From Vibrio fortis (GTDB lineage: Bacteria > Pseudomonadota > Gammaproteobacteria > Enterobacterales > Vibrionaceae), in NCBI RefSeq assembly GCF_000695685.1, contig NZ_JFFR01000005.1:91047-155046 (forward strand): a stretch of 64,000 nucleotides of DNA, read 5' to 3'. Position numbers and translations under genes: made by a program. The notes under the pieces are model-generated. The model was given only the letters and a program-made list of their open reading frames with translations. It was not told the origin of the DNA and did no database searches. Shown piece by piece: positions 26,889-36,613 of this stretch (positions within the stretch are counted from its first letter, which is position 1; every line of letters starts with the position of its first letter).

Positions 26889-27467
26889 ATGTTACTTATC
26901 ATCGACAACTACGACTCTTTTACCTACAACCTGTACCAATACTTTTGTGAGTTGGGTGCAGAGGTCAAGGTTGTGCGCAATGATGAAATTGATATCGCCG
27001 GTATAGAAGCGCTTAATCCCAATCACCTAGTGATCTCTCCTGGGCCATGTACACCTGATGATGCGGGTATTTCGCTTGCTGCGATCGAATACTTCGCGGG
27101 TAAGCTGCCTATCTTAGGTGTGTGTCTCGGTCACCAAGCTATCGCTCAAGTATTTGGTGGTGAGGTGGTGAGAGCCAGACAGGTAATGCATGGAAAAACC
27201 TCGCCAATTCGTCATACTGGCAAGAGCGTTTTTCAAGGGCTGAACAATCCGCTAACAGTCACTCGCTACCACTCCTTGGTCGTGAAGAACGGTACTCTGC
27301 CGGACTGTTTTGAACTGACGTCTTGGACTGAGTTTGAAGATGGCCGTATGGATGAAATCATGGGCTATCAACATAAGACTTTGCCGATCGACGCAGTACA
27401 ATTTCACCCTGAATCGATTAAAACAGAGCAAGGGCACCAACTGCTTGCTAATTTTCTAGCACGCTGA
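26889..27467 (+). CDS. pabA: Aminodeoxychorismate/anthranilate synthase glutamine amidotransferase
   Basis: This 192-residue class I glutamine amidotransferase supplies ammonia to PabB for p-aminobenzoate and folate synthesis. It opens with [18 protein letters not shown]. The nucleophile Cys is in GVCLGHQ and the His-Glu pair in QFHPES. Lone location (no trpE neighbour) next to argD matches the pabA-argD order of E. coli and vibrios, favouring PabA over TrpG. Confidence 0.92.
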   Translation: MLLIIDNYDSFTYNLYQYFCELGAEVKVVRNDEIDIAGIEALNPNHLVISPGPCTPDDAGISLAAIEYFAGKLPILGVCLGHQAIAQVFGGEVVRARQVMHGKTSPIRHTGKSVFQGLNNPLTVTRYHSLVVKNGTLPDCFELTSWTEFEDGRMDEIMGYQHKTLPIDAVQFHPESIKTEQGHQLLANFLAR

Positions 27468-27654
27468 GTGTTTGAATCCTTCTGACACTGATCACTTTTT
27501 ATAACATTTATAGATGTGAATAATGCTTTTTCTGCCTATGCAAAGTTATTCGCGTTATTTCCTCTCGATCCCCTCTCAGAGCCTGTTTTACCTGCATTTC
27601 TCCTTTCCTAAAGCATGTATAAGCAAAAAAAGCTTCATAAAATAGATACCTTGA

Positions 27655-27847
27655 TGCATAAATAGTCATAGGTAGTAACGTTCGCCTGGCTGTTTAGCGT
27701 GGCGAAAGAATAATCTACTATTGAAAAGGTTAATTAAATGTAAATATAATGCTGCAGCAGGATGATGGCGAGACAAAATACCTTTGTCTCGGATATGAAC
27801 CATTACGCTTATTTTGCGAAGCTTGCAGTATCGAGAAGGAATGTGTG
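27655..27847 (+). promoter_or_regulatory. argD promoter and leader region
   Basis: The 380-bp pabA-argD spacer has no gene. A sigma-70 promoter reads TTGAAA (27721-27726), 18-bp spacer, TATAAT (27745-27750). Downstream, a perfect 9-bp hairpin (CGAGACAAA at 27769-27777, TTTGTCTCG at 27783-27791) would sit in the leader RNA. TGCATAAATAGTCA at 27655-27668 resembles the ARG box consensus TGAATWWWWATTCA at most fixed positions and may bind ArgR; this last point is tentative. Confidence 0.45.
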
Positions 27848-29059
27848 ATGACAGTGGAAAATAAAGTGGAACGTAGTCTATTTGATGAGGTCATGGTGCC
27901 TTGTTACAACCCTATGGAAATGATCCCAGTAAAAGGGGAAGGTGCACGCGTTTGGGATCAGCAGGGTCGTGAGTATATCGACTTCGCTGGTGGTATTGCG
28001 GTGAGCTGTTTGGGTCACTGTCACCCAGCAATGGTTGACGCTGTGACTGAACAAGCGAATAAGCTGTGGCACCTAAGTAACGTAATGACTAATGAGCCAG
28101 CGCTGCGCCTAGCTAAAAAGCTAACAGACGTATGTTTTGCAGAGAAAGTATTCTTCGCAAACTCAGGTGCAGAAGCGAATGAAGCGGCATTGAAGCTTGC
28201 TCGTCGTTGGGCTGCAGACGTTCATGGCCCAGAAAAATCTGAGATCATTGCATTTAAACAAGGTTTCCACGGTCGTACATTCTTTACGGTTACTGTTGGC
28301 GGTCAAGCTGCGTACTCAGACGGCTTTGGTCCTAAACCTGGTGATGTAACTCACCTTCCGTACAACGATATCGAAGCACTAGAAGCGCATATCTCTGATC
28401 GCACTTGTGCCATCATGATGGAGCCTCTGCAAGGCGAAGGCGGTATCATTTCTCCAACATCAGAGTTTGTGAACACGGTGCGTGAACTGTGTGATAAGCA
28501 CAATGCACTGCTGATTTTTGATGAAGTACAAACAGGTAACGGCCGTACGGGTAACTTCTACGCTTACCAAGGCTTAGGTGTGACGCCGGATATCTTGAGC
28601 ACTGCGAAATCACTTGGTGGTGGTTTCCCAATCGGTGCGATGCTAACAACTAACGAACTAGCACCACACCTGAAAGTGGGTACTCATGGCTCAACTTACG
28701 GCGGTAACCCACTAGCATGTGCGGTTGCAGAAGCCGTTGTTGATGTTGTTAGCCAACCTGAAACTCTAGAGGGCGTGAAGGTGCGTGAAGCGCTATTCCG
28801 TGATGGTCTAGAGAAGATTAATGAAAAATATCAAATCTTTAGTGAAGTTCGTGGTAAAGGTCTGCTACTAGGTGCTGCCCTGAATGACGAATGGCAAGGC
28901 CGAGCACGCGACGTGTTAGTAGCTGCGGGTAAAGAAGGTCTAATGGTGTTGGTTGCGGGTGCAAACGTTGTTCGTTTCACACCATCACTTGTAATCACTA
29001 AAGAAGAAATTGAAGAGGGCTTAGCAAAACTAGATAAAGCAATTGCTTCGCTAGTATAA
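27848..29059 (+). CDS. argD: Acetylornithine/succinylornithine aminotransferase
   Basis: This 403-residue class III PLP aminotransferase works in arginine synthesis (acetylornithine) and, by its position with astA and astD, in arginine catabolism (succinylornithine). The PLP Lys is in [13 protein letters not shown], the phosphate-binding SGAEANEAA segment is near residue 104, and the PLP-contacting Asp is in [12 protein letters not shown] 27848 is chosen: AAGGAAT is 7-12 nt upstream and the protein starts like E. coli ArgD/AstC. A start at 27749 would add 33 unrelated residues. No separate astC is present, so this enzyme may serve both pathways. Confidence 0.92.
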   Translation: MTVENKVERSLFDEVMVPCYNPMEMIPVKGEGARVWDQQGREYIDFAGGIAVSCLGHCHPAMVDAVTEQANKLWHLSNVMTNEPALRLAKKLTDVCFAEKVFFANSGAEANEAALKLARRWAADVHGPEKSEIIAFKQGFHGRTFFTVTVGGQAAYSDGFGPKPGDVTHLPYNDIEALEAHISDRTCAIMMEPLQGEGGIISPTSEFVNTVRELCDKHNALLIFDEVQTGNGRTGNFYAYQGLGVTPDILSTAKSLGGGFPIGAMLTTNELAPHLKVGTHGSTYGGNPLACAVAEAVVDVVSQPETLEGVKVREALFRDGLEKINEKYQIFSEVRGKGLLLGAALNDEWQGRARDVLVAAGKEGLMVLVAGANVVRFTPSLVITKEEIEEGLAKLDKAIASLV

Positions 29060-29069
29060 GCCTCAAGCG

Positions 29070-29149
29070 GCGTCATAGGAATGATCGCCACAAGAGCGAT
29101 CTCATGACGCACAGCTCAAGGCCCAAGCTTAATGTTTTGGGCCTGTTTT
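29070..29149 (+). terminator. Two hairpins between argD and astA, the second terminator-like
   Basis: The first is a two-part stem (GCGTCAT at 29070-29076 with ATGACGC at 29104-29110; inner GATCGC at 29083-29088 with GCGATC at 29096-29101). The second is AGGCCCAA (29119-29126) / TTGGGCCT (29137-29144) followed by GTTTTG. They may partly uncouple the biosynthetic gene from the catabolic astAD genes. Confidence 0.6.
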
Positions 29150-29165
29150 GCATCTGGAGGGAATA

Positions 29166-30188
29166 ATGATGCTTGTTGTACGCCCAATTAAATTATCTGA
29201 TTACGATGCGCTACACACCTGTGCGGTCGAGTCAGGACATGGATTCACATCTCTTCCGGTTAACGAAGAACTGTTAACCAATCGAATTACACACTCTGAA
29301 TACAGCTTTGCTAAAGAAAACGTAACTGAGCCGGGTGACGAAGGTTACCTAATGGTCGGTTTTGACGTTGAAACGGGCGAAGTTGCTGGAACGACAGGCA
29401 TTGAAGCCTCGATTGGCTGGGATGTGCCTTTTTACTCTTACCACATCAGCAAAGTGGTGCACTCTTCACAACGACTTAAAGTAAATAACGTTGTTAAGCT
29501 ACTGACTTTTGGTAATAACTACACAGGTTGTAGCGAAATTTGTACGCTGTTCTTACGCCCTGATTACCGTAAAGGATTAAACGGCCGCTTAATGTCTAAG
29601 TGTCGTTTCCTACTTATGGCTGAGCACCCTGAGCGCTTTTCTGAAACCATTTTTGCGGAAATGCGTGGGGTATCCGATGATGATGGTAACTCACCATTCT
29701 GGCAGTGGCTTCAAGAGCACTTTTTCTCAATCGACTTTACGTTGGCGGACTACCTAACGGGTATTGGTAAGAAAGGCTTTATCGCTGATCTGATGCCTAA
29801 GCTGCCAATCTACATCAACCTGTTGAGCCAAGAAGCACAAGATGTAATTGGTCAAGTACACGAGAAAACACGCCCAGCATTGAAACTGCTTGAGCGTGAA
29901 GGCTTTACTAACCGTGGTTACGTCGACATTTTCGATGCAGGCCCAACGGTTGAGTGTGATTTACGTAATATCGAATCGGTGCGCCATTCAATTCGTGCTC
30001 AGGTTGAAATCAGTGAGCATGCCAGCTCTCAAGATTACCTGATTGGTAACACCTCATTTGAAAACTTCCGAGCGGTCGCTGCTAAAGGTGCTTATGACCA
30101 AGCTAGCGGTAAAGTGATCCTTGCGCCGAACGTGGCCGAGGCGTTGGAAGTTCAAGAAGGCGATTTTGTTCGTATGTTGGCTCAATAG
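29166..30188 (+). CDS. astA: Arginine N-succinyltransferase
   Basis: This enzyme transfers succinyl from succinyl-CoA to arginine, the first step of the AST pathway of arginine degradation. About 340 residues, clearly related to E. coli AstA: GCSEICTLFLRPDYRK, FAEMRGVSDDDGNSPFWQWL, LSQEAQDVIGQVH and YVDIFDAGPTVECD are family blocks. GGAGGG at 29157-29162 directly upstream selects the tandem ATGs at 29166/29169 rather than 29148. It sits between argD and astD; astB and astE are not in this window. Confidence 0.94.
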   Translation: MMLVVRPIKLSDYDALHTCAVESGHGFTSLPVNEELLTNRITHSEYSFAKENVTEPGDEGYLMVGFDVETGEVAGTTGIEASIGWDVPFYSYHISKVVHSSQRLKVNNVVKLLTFGNNYTGCSEICTLFLRPDYRKGLNGRLMSKCRFLLMAEHPERFSETIFAEMRGVSDDDGNSPFWQWLQEHFFSIDFTLADYLTGIGKKGFIADLMPKLPIYINLLSQEAQDVIGQVHEKTRPALKLLEREGFTNRGYVDIFDAGPTVECDLRNIESVRHSIRAQVEISEHASSQDYLIGNTSFENFRAVAAKGAYDQASGKVILAPNVAEALEVQEGDFVRMLAQ

Positions 30189-30220
30189 AGCTCAATGGTT
30201 AGTCAAAGAAGGATAGAAGT

Positions 30221-31678
30221 ATGACTCAGTGGATTGCAGGGCAATGGGTAGCCGGTCAAGGCGAAGCGATGACATCAGTTAGCCCATACGACAACCAAGT
30301 AGTGTGGAAGGGCGACAGTGCAACACCTGCTCAAGTTGAATCAGCGGTAGCTGCGGCGCGCGAAGCTTTTCTAACTTGGAAGAAACTTAGCTTTGCTGAG
30401 CGTGAAGCGATTGTGCTTAAGTTTGCGGAAAAAGTGAAAGAGAACAGCGAAGAGATCGCACAAATCATTGCTAAAGAAACGGGTAAACCAATCTGGGAAA
30501 CTCGCACTGAAGCGGGTGCGATGGCGGGTAAGATAGCTATCTCAATTCGTGCGTATCACGACCGTACTGGTGAATCATCACGTGAAGCGGCAGGTAACCA
30601 GATCGTTCTGCGTCATCGCCCTCTAGGTGTAATGGCAGTATTTGGACCTTACAACTTCCCGGGTCACCTGCCTAATGGTCATATCGTTCCTGCATTGCTA
30701 TCGGGTAATACGATTGTATTCAAACCATCGGAGCAGACACCGTGGACAGGTGAATTCGCGATGAAGCTTTGGCAAGAAGCTGGCCTACCTGCAGGTGTCA
30801 TTAACCTTGTTCAAGGCGCTAAAGAGACGGGGATTGCTCTAGCGGATGCTAAAGGCCTAGATGGCGTGCTATTTACGGGCAGTGCTAACACGGGTCACAT
30901 ACTGCACCGTCAGTTTGCTGGTCAACCGGGTAAGATGCTGGCACTAGAAATGGGTGGTAACAACCCTATGGTGATCAGTGAACACTTTGGTGATGTTGAT
31001 GCTACGGTATACACCATTATCCAATCAGCCTTTATCAGTGCAGGTCAACGTTGTACTTGTGCGCGTCGTCTGTATGTTCCAGTGGGTGAGAAGGGTGATC
31101 AGCTGCTCGATAGCCTAGTGGCAGCAACCAAGAAGATTCGTGTAGACCAACCTTTCGCTGAGCCAGCTCCTTTCATGGGGCCACAAATCTCAGAAGCGGC
31201 GGCTAAGTTCATTCTAGATGCGCAAGCAAACCTGCAATCTTTAGGTGGTGTAAGTCTAGTTGAAGCGAAAGCTGGTGAAGCTGCATTCGTCACTCCGGGC
31301 ATCATCGATGCAACCAATATTGCAGAGCTGCCAGACGAAGAGTACTTCGGCCCACTGCTGCAGGTTGTTCGTTATGAGTCACTGGAGCAAGCGGTTGAAT
31401 TGGCGAACGATACACGTTTTGGTTTGTCTGCAGGTCTTGTATCAACAGACGACTCTGAGTGGGAGTACTTCGTTGATCACATCCGTGCAGGTATTGTTAA
31501 CCGTAACCGTCAGCTAACAGGCGCAAGTGGTGACGCACCATTTGGTGGCCCAGGTGCTTCAGGCAACCTACGCCCGAGTGCTTACTACGCAGCGGACTAC
31601 TGTGCATACCCAATGGCATCGATGGAAGGCGGTGAAACGCAACTTCCAGCGACCTTTAGCCCGGGTATCGAATTATAG
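30221..31678 (+). CDS. astD: N-succinylglutamate 5-semialdehyde dehydrogenase
   Basis: This 485-residue NAD-dependent aldehyde dehydrogenase catalyses the fourth AST step, giving succinylglutamate. The catalytic Cys is in [11 protein letters not shown] and the general base Glu in [10 protein letters not shown]. The NAD-binding [14 protein letters not shown] and FTGSANTG segments are present. The start [10 protein letters not shown] agrees with E. coli AstD. It lies 32 nt after astA, so the two are one transcription unit. Confidence 0.95.
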   Translation: MTQWIAGQWVAGQGEAMTSVSPYDNQVVWKGDSATPAQVESAVAAAREAFLTWKKLSFAEREAIVLKFAEKVKENSEEIAQIIAKETGKPIWETRTEAGAMAGKIAISIRAYHDRTGESSREAAGNQIVLRHRPLGVMAVFGPYNFPGHLPNGHIVPALLSGNTIVFKPSEQTPWTGEFAMKLWQEAGLPAGVINLVQGAKETGIALADAKGLDGVLFTGSANTGHILHRQFAGQPGKMLALEMGGNNPMVISEHFGDVDATVYTIIQSAFISAGQRCTCARRLYVPVGEKGDQLLDSLVAATKKIRVDQPFAEPAPFMGPQISEAAAKFILDAQANLQSLGGVSLVEAKAGEAAFVTPGIIDATNIAELPDEEYFGPLLQVVRYESLEQAVELANDTRFGLSAGLVSTDDSEWEYFVDHIRAGIVNRNRQLTGASGDAPFGGPGASGNLRPSAYYAADYCAYPMASMEGGETQLPATFSPGIEL

Positions 31679-31717
31679 AAAGCAATTAATCACCACTAAC
31701 AACGTAAACCATCAATT

Positions 31718-31743
31718 GGAGGCAGGGAAGTTTGGCCTCCTTT
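31718..31743 (+). terminator. Probable terminator after astD
   Basis: Stem GGAGGC / GCCTCC with an 11-nt loop followed by TTT, 40 nt after the astD stop. Confidence 0.55.
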
Positions 31744-31885
31744 GGATTACTCGCAAGGAGTCTGACTTTGCGAGATATAATTATAAAATAAGTATGTCAC
31801 AAGCTGATGGCTGCTGACGCCTCGTCGCAGCCACACTCTTTCTAATCCAACTCTCTAGCTTGCTAGAACCCGACAAGGAGTCACC

Positions 31886-32677
31886 ATGACACCCGATCTA
31901 CTGTTCAAATCCCTATGGGATGACTACATCGAACGCCTCTGCCCATCTGCTGAGAAGGTACATCAGCTGTTGAAAGAAGAGGAAGACCTTATCAATGATC
32001 ACATCGCGCTGCGTACGTTTAATGTTGCGCCTTTGGGGATTGATACGCTTGCTAAACCTTTCTTAGCACTTGGTTACAAAGCGTGTGGTGACTACCTGTT
32101 TGAAAGCAAGAAACTCGTGGCTAAGCACTTTGAACACCCAGATCCAACGCAACCAAAAGTGTTCATTAGTGAGCTGAAAGTGGAAGAGTGCTCTGCAGAG
32201 CTACAAGCGATCGTTGCTAAGTTGGTCGAGCAGGTGGATGCAAGCAAGTTAGAAGGGCAAGACTTCCTATATGGCGGTCGTCTTTGGGACTTGGATTTCC
32301 AAGATTACAAAGAATTGGCGACAGAGAGCGAATACGCGTCTTGGTTGGCCGCGCATGGTTACGGTGCTAACCACTTTACCGTGAGTGTGAACCAGCTAAA
32401 TGAATTCACCGAAGTACAAGCCGTGAATGATCACCTGAGTGAGTCTGGCTTTACGATCAATAGTGTTGGCGGTCAAGTGAAAGGCTCTCCAGAGGTTCTG
32501 CTAGAGCAATCATCAACAATGGCGGATAAAGTGAAGGTTGAATTCTCAGAAGGTGCGGAGTTAGTTCCAGGCGGCTTCTATGAGTTTGCTAAGCGCTACC
32601 CAATGGCTAATGGCGAGCTTTACACAGGTTTTGTTGCAGCATCGGCCGACAAGATCTTCGAAAGTACTAACGGGTAA
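31886..32677 (+). CDS. DUF1338 family protein (2-oxoadipate dioxygenase/decarboxylase-like)
   Basis: 263 residues. The DUF1338 family includes HglS, an Fe(II) enzyme converting 2-oxoadipate to D-2-hydroxyglutarate. Three likely metal ligands are visible: His39 in NDHIALRTF, His163 in GANHFTVSVN and Glu233 in PGGFYEFAKRYP. The fold should be vicinal oxygen chelate. It lies 207 nt after astD, beyond a probable terminator, an association that recurs in vibrios (VC2615-VC2616). Whether its substrate is a lysine or arginine catabolite cannot be told. CAAGGAG precedes the ATG. Confidence 0.82.
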   Translation: MTPDLLFKSLWDDYIERLCPSAEKVHQLLKEEEDLINDHIALRTFNVAPLGIDTLAKPFLALGYKACGDYLFESKKLVAKHFEHPDPTQPKVFISELKVEECSAELQAIVAKLVEQVDASKLEGQDFLYGGRLWDLDFQDYKELATESEYASWLAAHGYGANHFTVSVNQLNEFTEVQAVNDHLSESGFTINSVGGQVKGSPEVLLEQSSTMADKVKVEFSEGAELVPGGFYEFAKRYPMANGELYTGFVAASADKIFESTNG

Positions 32678-32763
32678 CGAAAGGTACGAGCACTGGGTTG
32701 CCCTAGAGGTGCGGTACGTTTTTCTTCGAGACAGTTTACAAATAGGACTCTGTGAGTTCTTTT

Positions 32764-32798
<35 letters not shown>

Positions 32799-32812
32799 TC
32801 AACTGATAAAGA

Positions 32813-32844
32813 AAAAGCCACCAAATTCGCATCTGGTGGCTTTT
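32813..32844. terminator. Bidirectional terminator between DUF1338 gene and crp
   Basis: An 11-bp perfect stem (AAAAGCCACCA / TGGTGGCTTTT) with a 10-nt loop, A-rich before and T-rich after, between two convergent genes. Confidence 0.85.
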
Positions 32845-32868
32845 GAATTTTTGCTCAGTTAATCGAGA

Positions 32869-33501
32869 TTAACGAGTACCGTAAACAACGATAGTTTTAC
32901 CGTGAGCAGAAATTAGGTTTTGCTCTTCTAGCATCTTCAAGATACGACCTACAGTCTCACGTGAACAGCCAACAATCTGACCGATCTCTTGACGAGTGAT
33001 CTTGATTTGCATGCCGTCTGGGTGAGTCATCGCATCTGGTTGTTTCGCTAGGTTTAGTAGCGTTTGTGCGATACGACCAGTAACGTCAAGGAACGCTAAG
33101 TCACCAACTTTTTGGCTGGTTACTTGAAGACGGCTAGCCATTTGCGCAGAAAGACGCATCAGGATATCTGGGTTCACTTGGATAAGTTGACGGAATTTCT
33201 TGAAAGAAATCTCTGCAACTTCACAAGGAGATTTTGCACGAACCCATGCAGTACGCTCTTGGTCTTCTTCGAATAGACCAAGTTCGCCGATAAAGTCGCC
33301 TTGGTTTAGGTAAGAAAGAATCATTTCCTTACCTTCTTCGTCTTTGATAAGAACTGCCACAGAACCCTTAACGATGTAGTACAGGGTCTCTGCCTTTTCA
33401 CCAGCGTGAATCAGAGTACTCTTTGAAGGGTACTTATGAATATGACAGTGTGAAAGGAACCACTCTAATGTTGGATCGGTTTGAGGTTTACCTAGAACCA
33501 T
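32869..33501 (-). CDS. crp: cAMP receptor protein
   Basis: This 210-residue global regulator is nearly identical to E. coli CRP. The cAMP-binding beta roll contains [18 protein letters not shown] (contacts to phosphate and ribose). The C-helix follows, then the helix-turn-helix [15 protein letters not shown], with the Arg, Glu and Arg that read TGTGA. The C-terminal [10 protein letters not shown] is the family end. A Crp-like site upstream suggests autoregulation. In vibrios CRP links carbon status to competence and to nutrient scavenging. Confidence 0.98.
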   Translation of the reverse strand: MVLGKPQTDPTLEWFLSHCHIHKYPSKSTLIHAGEKAETLYYIVKGSVAVLIKDEEGKEMILSYLNQGDFIGELGLFEEDQERTAWVRAKSPCEVAEISFKKFRQLIQVNPDILMRLSAQMASRLQVTSQKVGDLAFLDVTGRIAQTLLNLAKQPDAMTHPDGMQIKITRQEIGQIVGCSRETVGRILKMLEEQNLISAHGKTIVVYGTR

Positions 33502-33693
33502 AATATCTCACTTCCTCTGCAGGGTATGCTTGCCGCTTTCCATATTTTAGCTAAGCCTGAATTTGACTTCTTAGGATAAGAGCACTTGTTCTGTGCTGCA
33601 AGCTATCTTGTGTTTCGGTTAAGAATAGTATCCTTTTTCAGTCACTATTTCTTGATTTTAATCGTGACCAAGCTACGATTTTTTACGCAAAAT

Positions 33694-33709
33694 TGTGCAC
33701 ATGATCACG
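33694..33709. promoter_or_regulatory. Candidate CRP site upstream of crp
   Basis: TGTGC-ACATGA-TCACG matches the CRP consensus TGTGA-N6-TCACA at 8 of 10 fixed bases. It lies 193 bp upstream of the crp start codon in a 241-bp spacer. Autoregulation of crp is known in E. coli. Confidence 0.5.
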
Positions 33710-33742
33710 GTATGAAAAGTAATCAACCGGAATGCTGTTCCG

Positions 33743-34612
33743 TTAGCCAATTTTTCCCGTTTCAATGAGCTGTTGTAAGATTGGTCTTACGATGAGCTCC
33801 ATAGCAAAGCTCATTTTCCCGCCTGGCACAACAAGTGTATTGTGACGAGACATAAATGAGCCATCAATCATAGCGAGTAAGTACGGGAAATCGACGTTTT
33901 TGATACCACGCAAACGAATAACTACGAAACTTTCGTCAAGGCTAGGGATGCCCTTTGCATTAAGTGGGTTAGAGGTATCAACGGTCGGTACTCGCTGAAA
34001 ATTGATATGGGTACGTGAAAACTGTGGGGTAATGTAGTTGAGATAGTCGTCCATTGAACGAACAATAGAGTCCATTACCGCTTCACGTGAATGCCCGCGA
34101 TCACGTGTATCTCGGACGAATTTTTGAATCCACTCTAGGTTAACGATGGGTACCATGCCAATCAGCAGGTCAACGTGTTGCGATACGTTCACATCACCAT
34201 CGACAACCCCACCATGTAAACCTTCGTAAAACATCACATCAGAGTTTTCTGGAATCTCTTGCCATGGGGTAAAAGTGCCCGGCATCTGATTGTAAGGCAC
34301 CGCTTCATCAAAGGTGTGCAGGTAGCGTCTGACTTGCCCAGTCCCCTCGTTGCCATACTGACGGAAGAACTCTTCAAGCGCACCAAAGTCGTTGGCTTGT
34401 GGGCCAAAGTAACTGATGTGCTTGCCTTGCTCTCGAGCCTTGCGGATCTCGACATCCATTTCTGGACGAGTAAAACGGTGGAAACTATCGCCTTCAACCC
34501 AAGCCGCCTTCACATCCATCATGTTGAACATTTTTCGGAAGGCTTCTGAGGTAGTGGTGGTACCGGCTCCTGAAGAACCCGTAACCGCAATAATTGGATG
34601 TTTAGCGGACAT
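33743..34612 (-). CDS. prkB: Phosphoribulokinase-like protein
   Basis: This 289-residue P-loop kinase has Walker A GSSGAGTTTTSEAF near the N-terminus. The phosphoribulokinase family blocks are present, including the Asp of EGDSFHRF, the YEGLHGG segment and the RDTRDRGHS segment. Genuine phosphoribulokinase makes ribulose bisphosphate, but no RuBisCO gene is in this window and vibrios are heterotrophs, so the physiological substrate is uncertain. The gene next to crp is widespread in gammaproteobacteria. Same strand as crp, 241 bp apart. Confidence 0.87.
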   Translation of the reverse strand: MSAKHPIIAVTGSSGAGTTTTSEAFRKMFNMMDVKAAWVEGDSFHRFTRPEMDVEIRKAREQGKHISYFGPQANDFGALEEFFRQYGNEGTGQVRRYLHTFDEAVPYNQMPGTFTPWQEIPENSDVMFYEGLHGGVVDGDVNVSQHVDLLIGMVPIVNLEWIQKFVRDTRDRGHSREAVMDSIVRSMDDYLNYITPQFSRTHINFQRVPTVDTSNPLNAKGIPSLDESFVVIRLRGIKNVDFPYLLAMIDGSFMSRHNTLVVPGGKMSFAMELIVRPILQQLIETGKIG

Positions 34613-34689
34613 GACAACCCTTGTCGTTAGAATAACTTACTTGTTAGCAATCGTTTTCCACTATAACACGGCTATTTTTTTATGGCAGC

Positions 34690-34902
34690 CTAGAAGCGTT
34701 TAGTGAGTTGGATATCGACAGTTTCGTGCAGTTCAGAAAAAACAATGCTCGCTTCTCCTGATTGCAGCTGCTGTTTTACTTGGTCGATTTTTGATTGCAG
34801 TGAGATCTCAACATCGCCGTAATCTGTACCTTCTCTGAGCACGAATTCCTTGATAAGGTTTTCTAGAGTTTCAGGGGCGATGTCTTGCCATGGAATGATC
34901 AT
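34690..34902 (-). CDS. yheU: YheU family protein (UPF0270)
   Basis: This small acidic 70-residue protein of unknown function opens [20 protein letters not shown] and contains [10 protein letters not shown], both diagnostic of the UPF0270 family. It is probably cytoplasmic and helical at its N-terminus. It lies between prkB and yheT as in E. coli. Confidence 0.9.
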   Translation of the reverse strand: MIIPWQDIAPETLENLIKEFVLREGTDYGDVEISLQSKIDQVKQQLQSGEASIVFSELHETVDIQLTKRF

Positions 34903-34991
34903 AAATACATCTCTCTTTTATGTTCATGGATATGTTTAAAGGTTACTAAGGTTCGATTTAGTTTTTGAGTGCTGGCCTCAATGTGGCGTTA

Positions 34992-35969
34992 TTATGCCGA
35001 ATCCTGAATACTTTCATAGTAGGCAGGCAGTGCCTCTTCTAACCAAAACTTAGGGTTGAAGGTACTGCCGGTAATGAAGCCCACGTGCCCACCTTTCTGA
35101 AACAGTCGGTAATCTATGTTATCCGGTAGAATGAATTTCGGAATCACATCATCGGTCATGAAAGGATCGTCTTTGGCATGAATGATCTGCGTAGGCAGCT
35201 TAATGCGATTAAGCTTTGGCAGTGCAGAACATTGCGCGTAGTAATCTTGTGCATTCTTAAAGCCATGCAGAGGCGCAGTGATCAAATCATCGAACTCATA
35301 CAGCTTCTCGATCTTCTTGATCGTGTCTGCGGTGATGCCTAATTTTTCTGAAAGCAGCTTCTCTTTCTTGAGCGCGTTGGATTTAAGTGAGTTCAATAAG
35401 TACTTCTTGTAGACCTTAGAGAACCCTTTTTCGATTCGACTCGAGCAACTGGCAAGATCAAATGGCGCTGAAACAATAGTTGCTGCAGAGAGCAGAGGAT
35501 CGTCAGCGTATTCAACGAGGTAGTTGGCCAACATGTTACCGCCCAAAGAGATACCGACGGCTACCTTAGGATTATTCGGAAACTGAGCATGCAGGTTTCT
35601 TAAGAAAAAGCGTGCATCTTCTACTTCACCGGAGTGATACGCACGAGCTAGGCGGTTGGGTTTACCGCTGCAGCCACGAAAATGCATCATTACCGATAAC
35701 CATCCATCTTCCGCAAAAGCGTTCATAAGACCGTTGGCATAGGGGCTTTCAAAGCTGCCCTCAAGGCCATGAAAGAGCACGAAGATTGGCTTGCGATCGA
35801 GACCTTCGTTACTTGGGTCTTCGCTCCACGCTAAATCGAGAAAATCATGGTCAGGCGTTTCAAGGGTTTGCCAGTGAGGGTGGAACAGCGCCTGCTTACG
35901 AATAAACCTAGGGACCAAGGTCTGAAGGTGGGGGTTAGATAGGCCAGTCGCAGCGGTAAAAATTGTCAT
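34992..35969 (-). CDS. yheT: YheT family alpha/beta hydrolase
   Basis: 325-residue alpha/beta hydrolase. The oxyanion region is LFHGLEG, the nucleophile elbow is VGISLGGN (Ser), the acid Asp lies near HAKDDPFM, and the His is in GGHVGFI. The N-terminal SNPHLQTLVPRF is typical of the YheT/ABHD1-3 family. Substrate unknown; esterase or lipase-like activity is expected from the fold. Part of the yheS-TIGR02444-yheT-yheU-prkB run on the minus strand. Confidence 0.9.
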   Translation of the reverse strand: MTIFTAATGLSNPHLQTLVPRFIRKQALFHPHWQTLETPDHDFLDLAWSEDPSNEGLDRKPIFVLFHGLEGSFESPYANGLMNAFAEDGWLSVMMHFRGCSGKPNRLARAYHSGEVEDARFFLRNLHAQFPNNPKVAVGISLGGNMLANYLVEYADDPLLSAATIVSAPFDLASCSSRIEKGFSKVYKKYLLNSLKSNALKKEKLLSEKLGITADTIKKIEKLYEFDDLITAPLHGFKNAQDYYAQCSALPKLNRIKLPTQIIHAKDDPFMTDDVIPKFILPDNIDYRLFQKGGHVGFITGSTFNPKFWLEEALPAYYESIQDSA

Positions 35970-36124
35970 AGTAGAGGTTCCATCATTCTCTGGGGCTGAG
36001 ATATCACTCGCGTTTCTCTTTGAGCTTGGTCTATCTTGACGCGGTGCGCAAGTGGTGAGTGATGAGTGTTGACCAAGAATTGACGCAGCTAATGTATTGA
36101 AAACTAAGTGTAGTAATGTGACGT

Positions 36125-36613
36125 CTAGTTAATAGCGCTATGCTCTTCGGGTGCTAGTGGCTCTGAAAAGAACTCATATAGTGACTCGGCAGAGAGCAAG
36201 CGACAGTACTGCAACACCAGCGGTGTAGTTGCGTTTGATGTCAGAGGAAGGCGATTGATACAGTCGACCAGATCCGATTGTTGCTGCTTTTCGAGTTGGA
36301 GTTCGAACTGCAGCGCTTCTCGATACAGTGAGTCGACCACGTGAGGCTTAAGGTGTTTACGTAGCTCTCGATAACTGAGCAGCAGGGATTCTGAGCGGCT
36401 TAAACACTGTTGAATGTTGTGCCACTCAGTCTCTTTGAAGGCCATTTGCTGCTCGTCTAACCATTTGAGGAGCAGCAGTAGATTCACGTTACCATGATAT
36501 TGGTTTTGTAGGGTCAGACATGCATCTTTAACGCCGCGAGCACTGTAATAGCTGAGGCTAAATTGCCACAGTCTCTCTAGTGTTAGCGTTGTTGGTGCAT
36601 GCTCTGAACTCAT
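36125..36613 (-). CDS. TIGR02444 family protein
   Basis: 162-residue uncharacterised protein. It contains the family segment LWQFSLSYYSARGVKDACLTLQ (about residues 15-36) and NVNLLLLLKWLDEQ, predicted to be all helical and soluble. Members lie next to yheS in many gammaproteobacteria. Here its ATG overlaps the end of yheS by 4 nt, so the two are translationally coupled. The function is not known. Confidence 0.82.
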   Translation of the reverse strand: MSSEHAPTTLTLERLWQFSLSYYSARGVKDACLTLQNQYHGNVNLLLLLKWLDEQQMAFKETEWHNIQQCLSRSESLLLSYRELRKHLKPHVVDSLYREALQFELQLEKQQQSDLVDCINRLPLTSNATTPLVLQYCRLLSAESLYEFFSEPLAPEEHSAIN

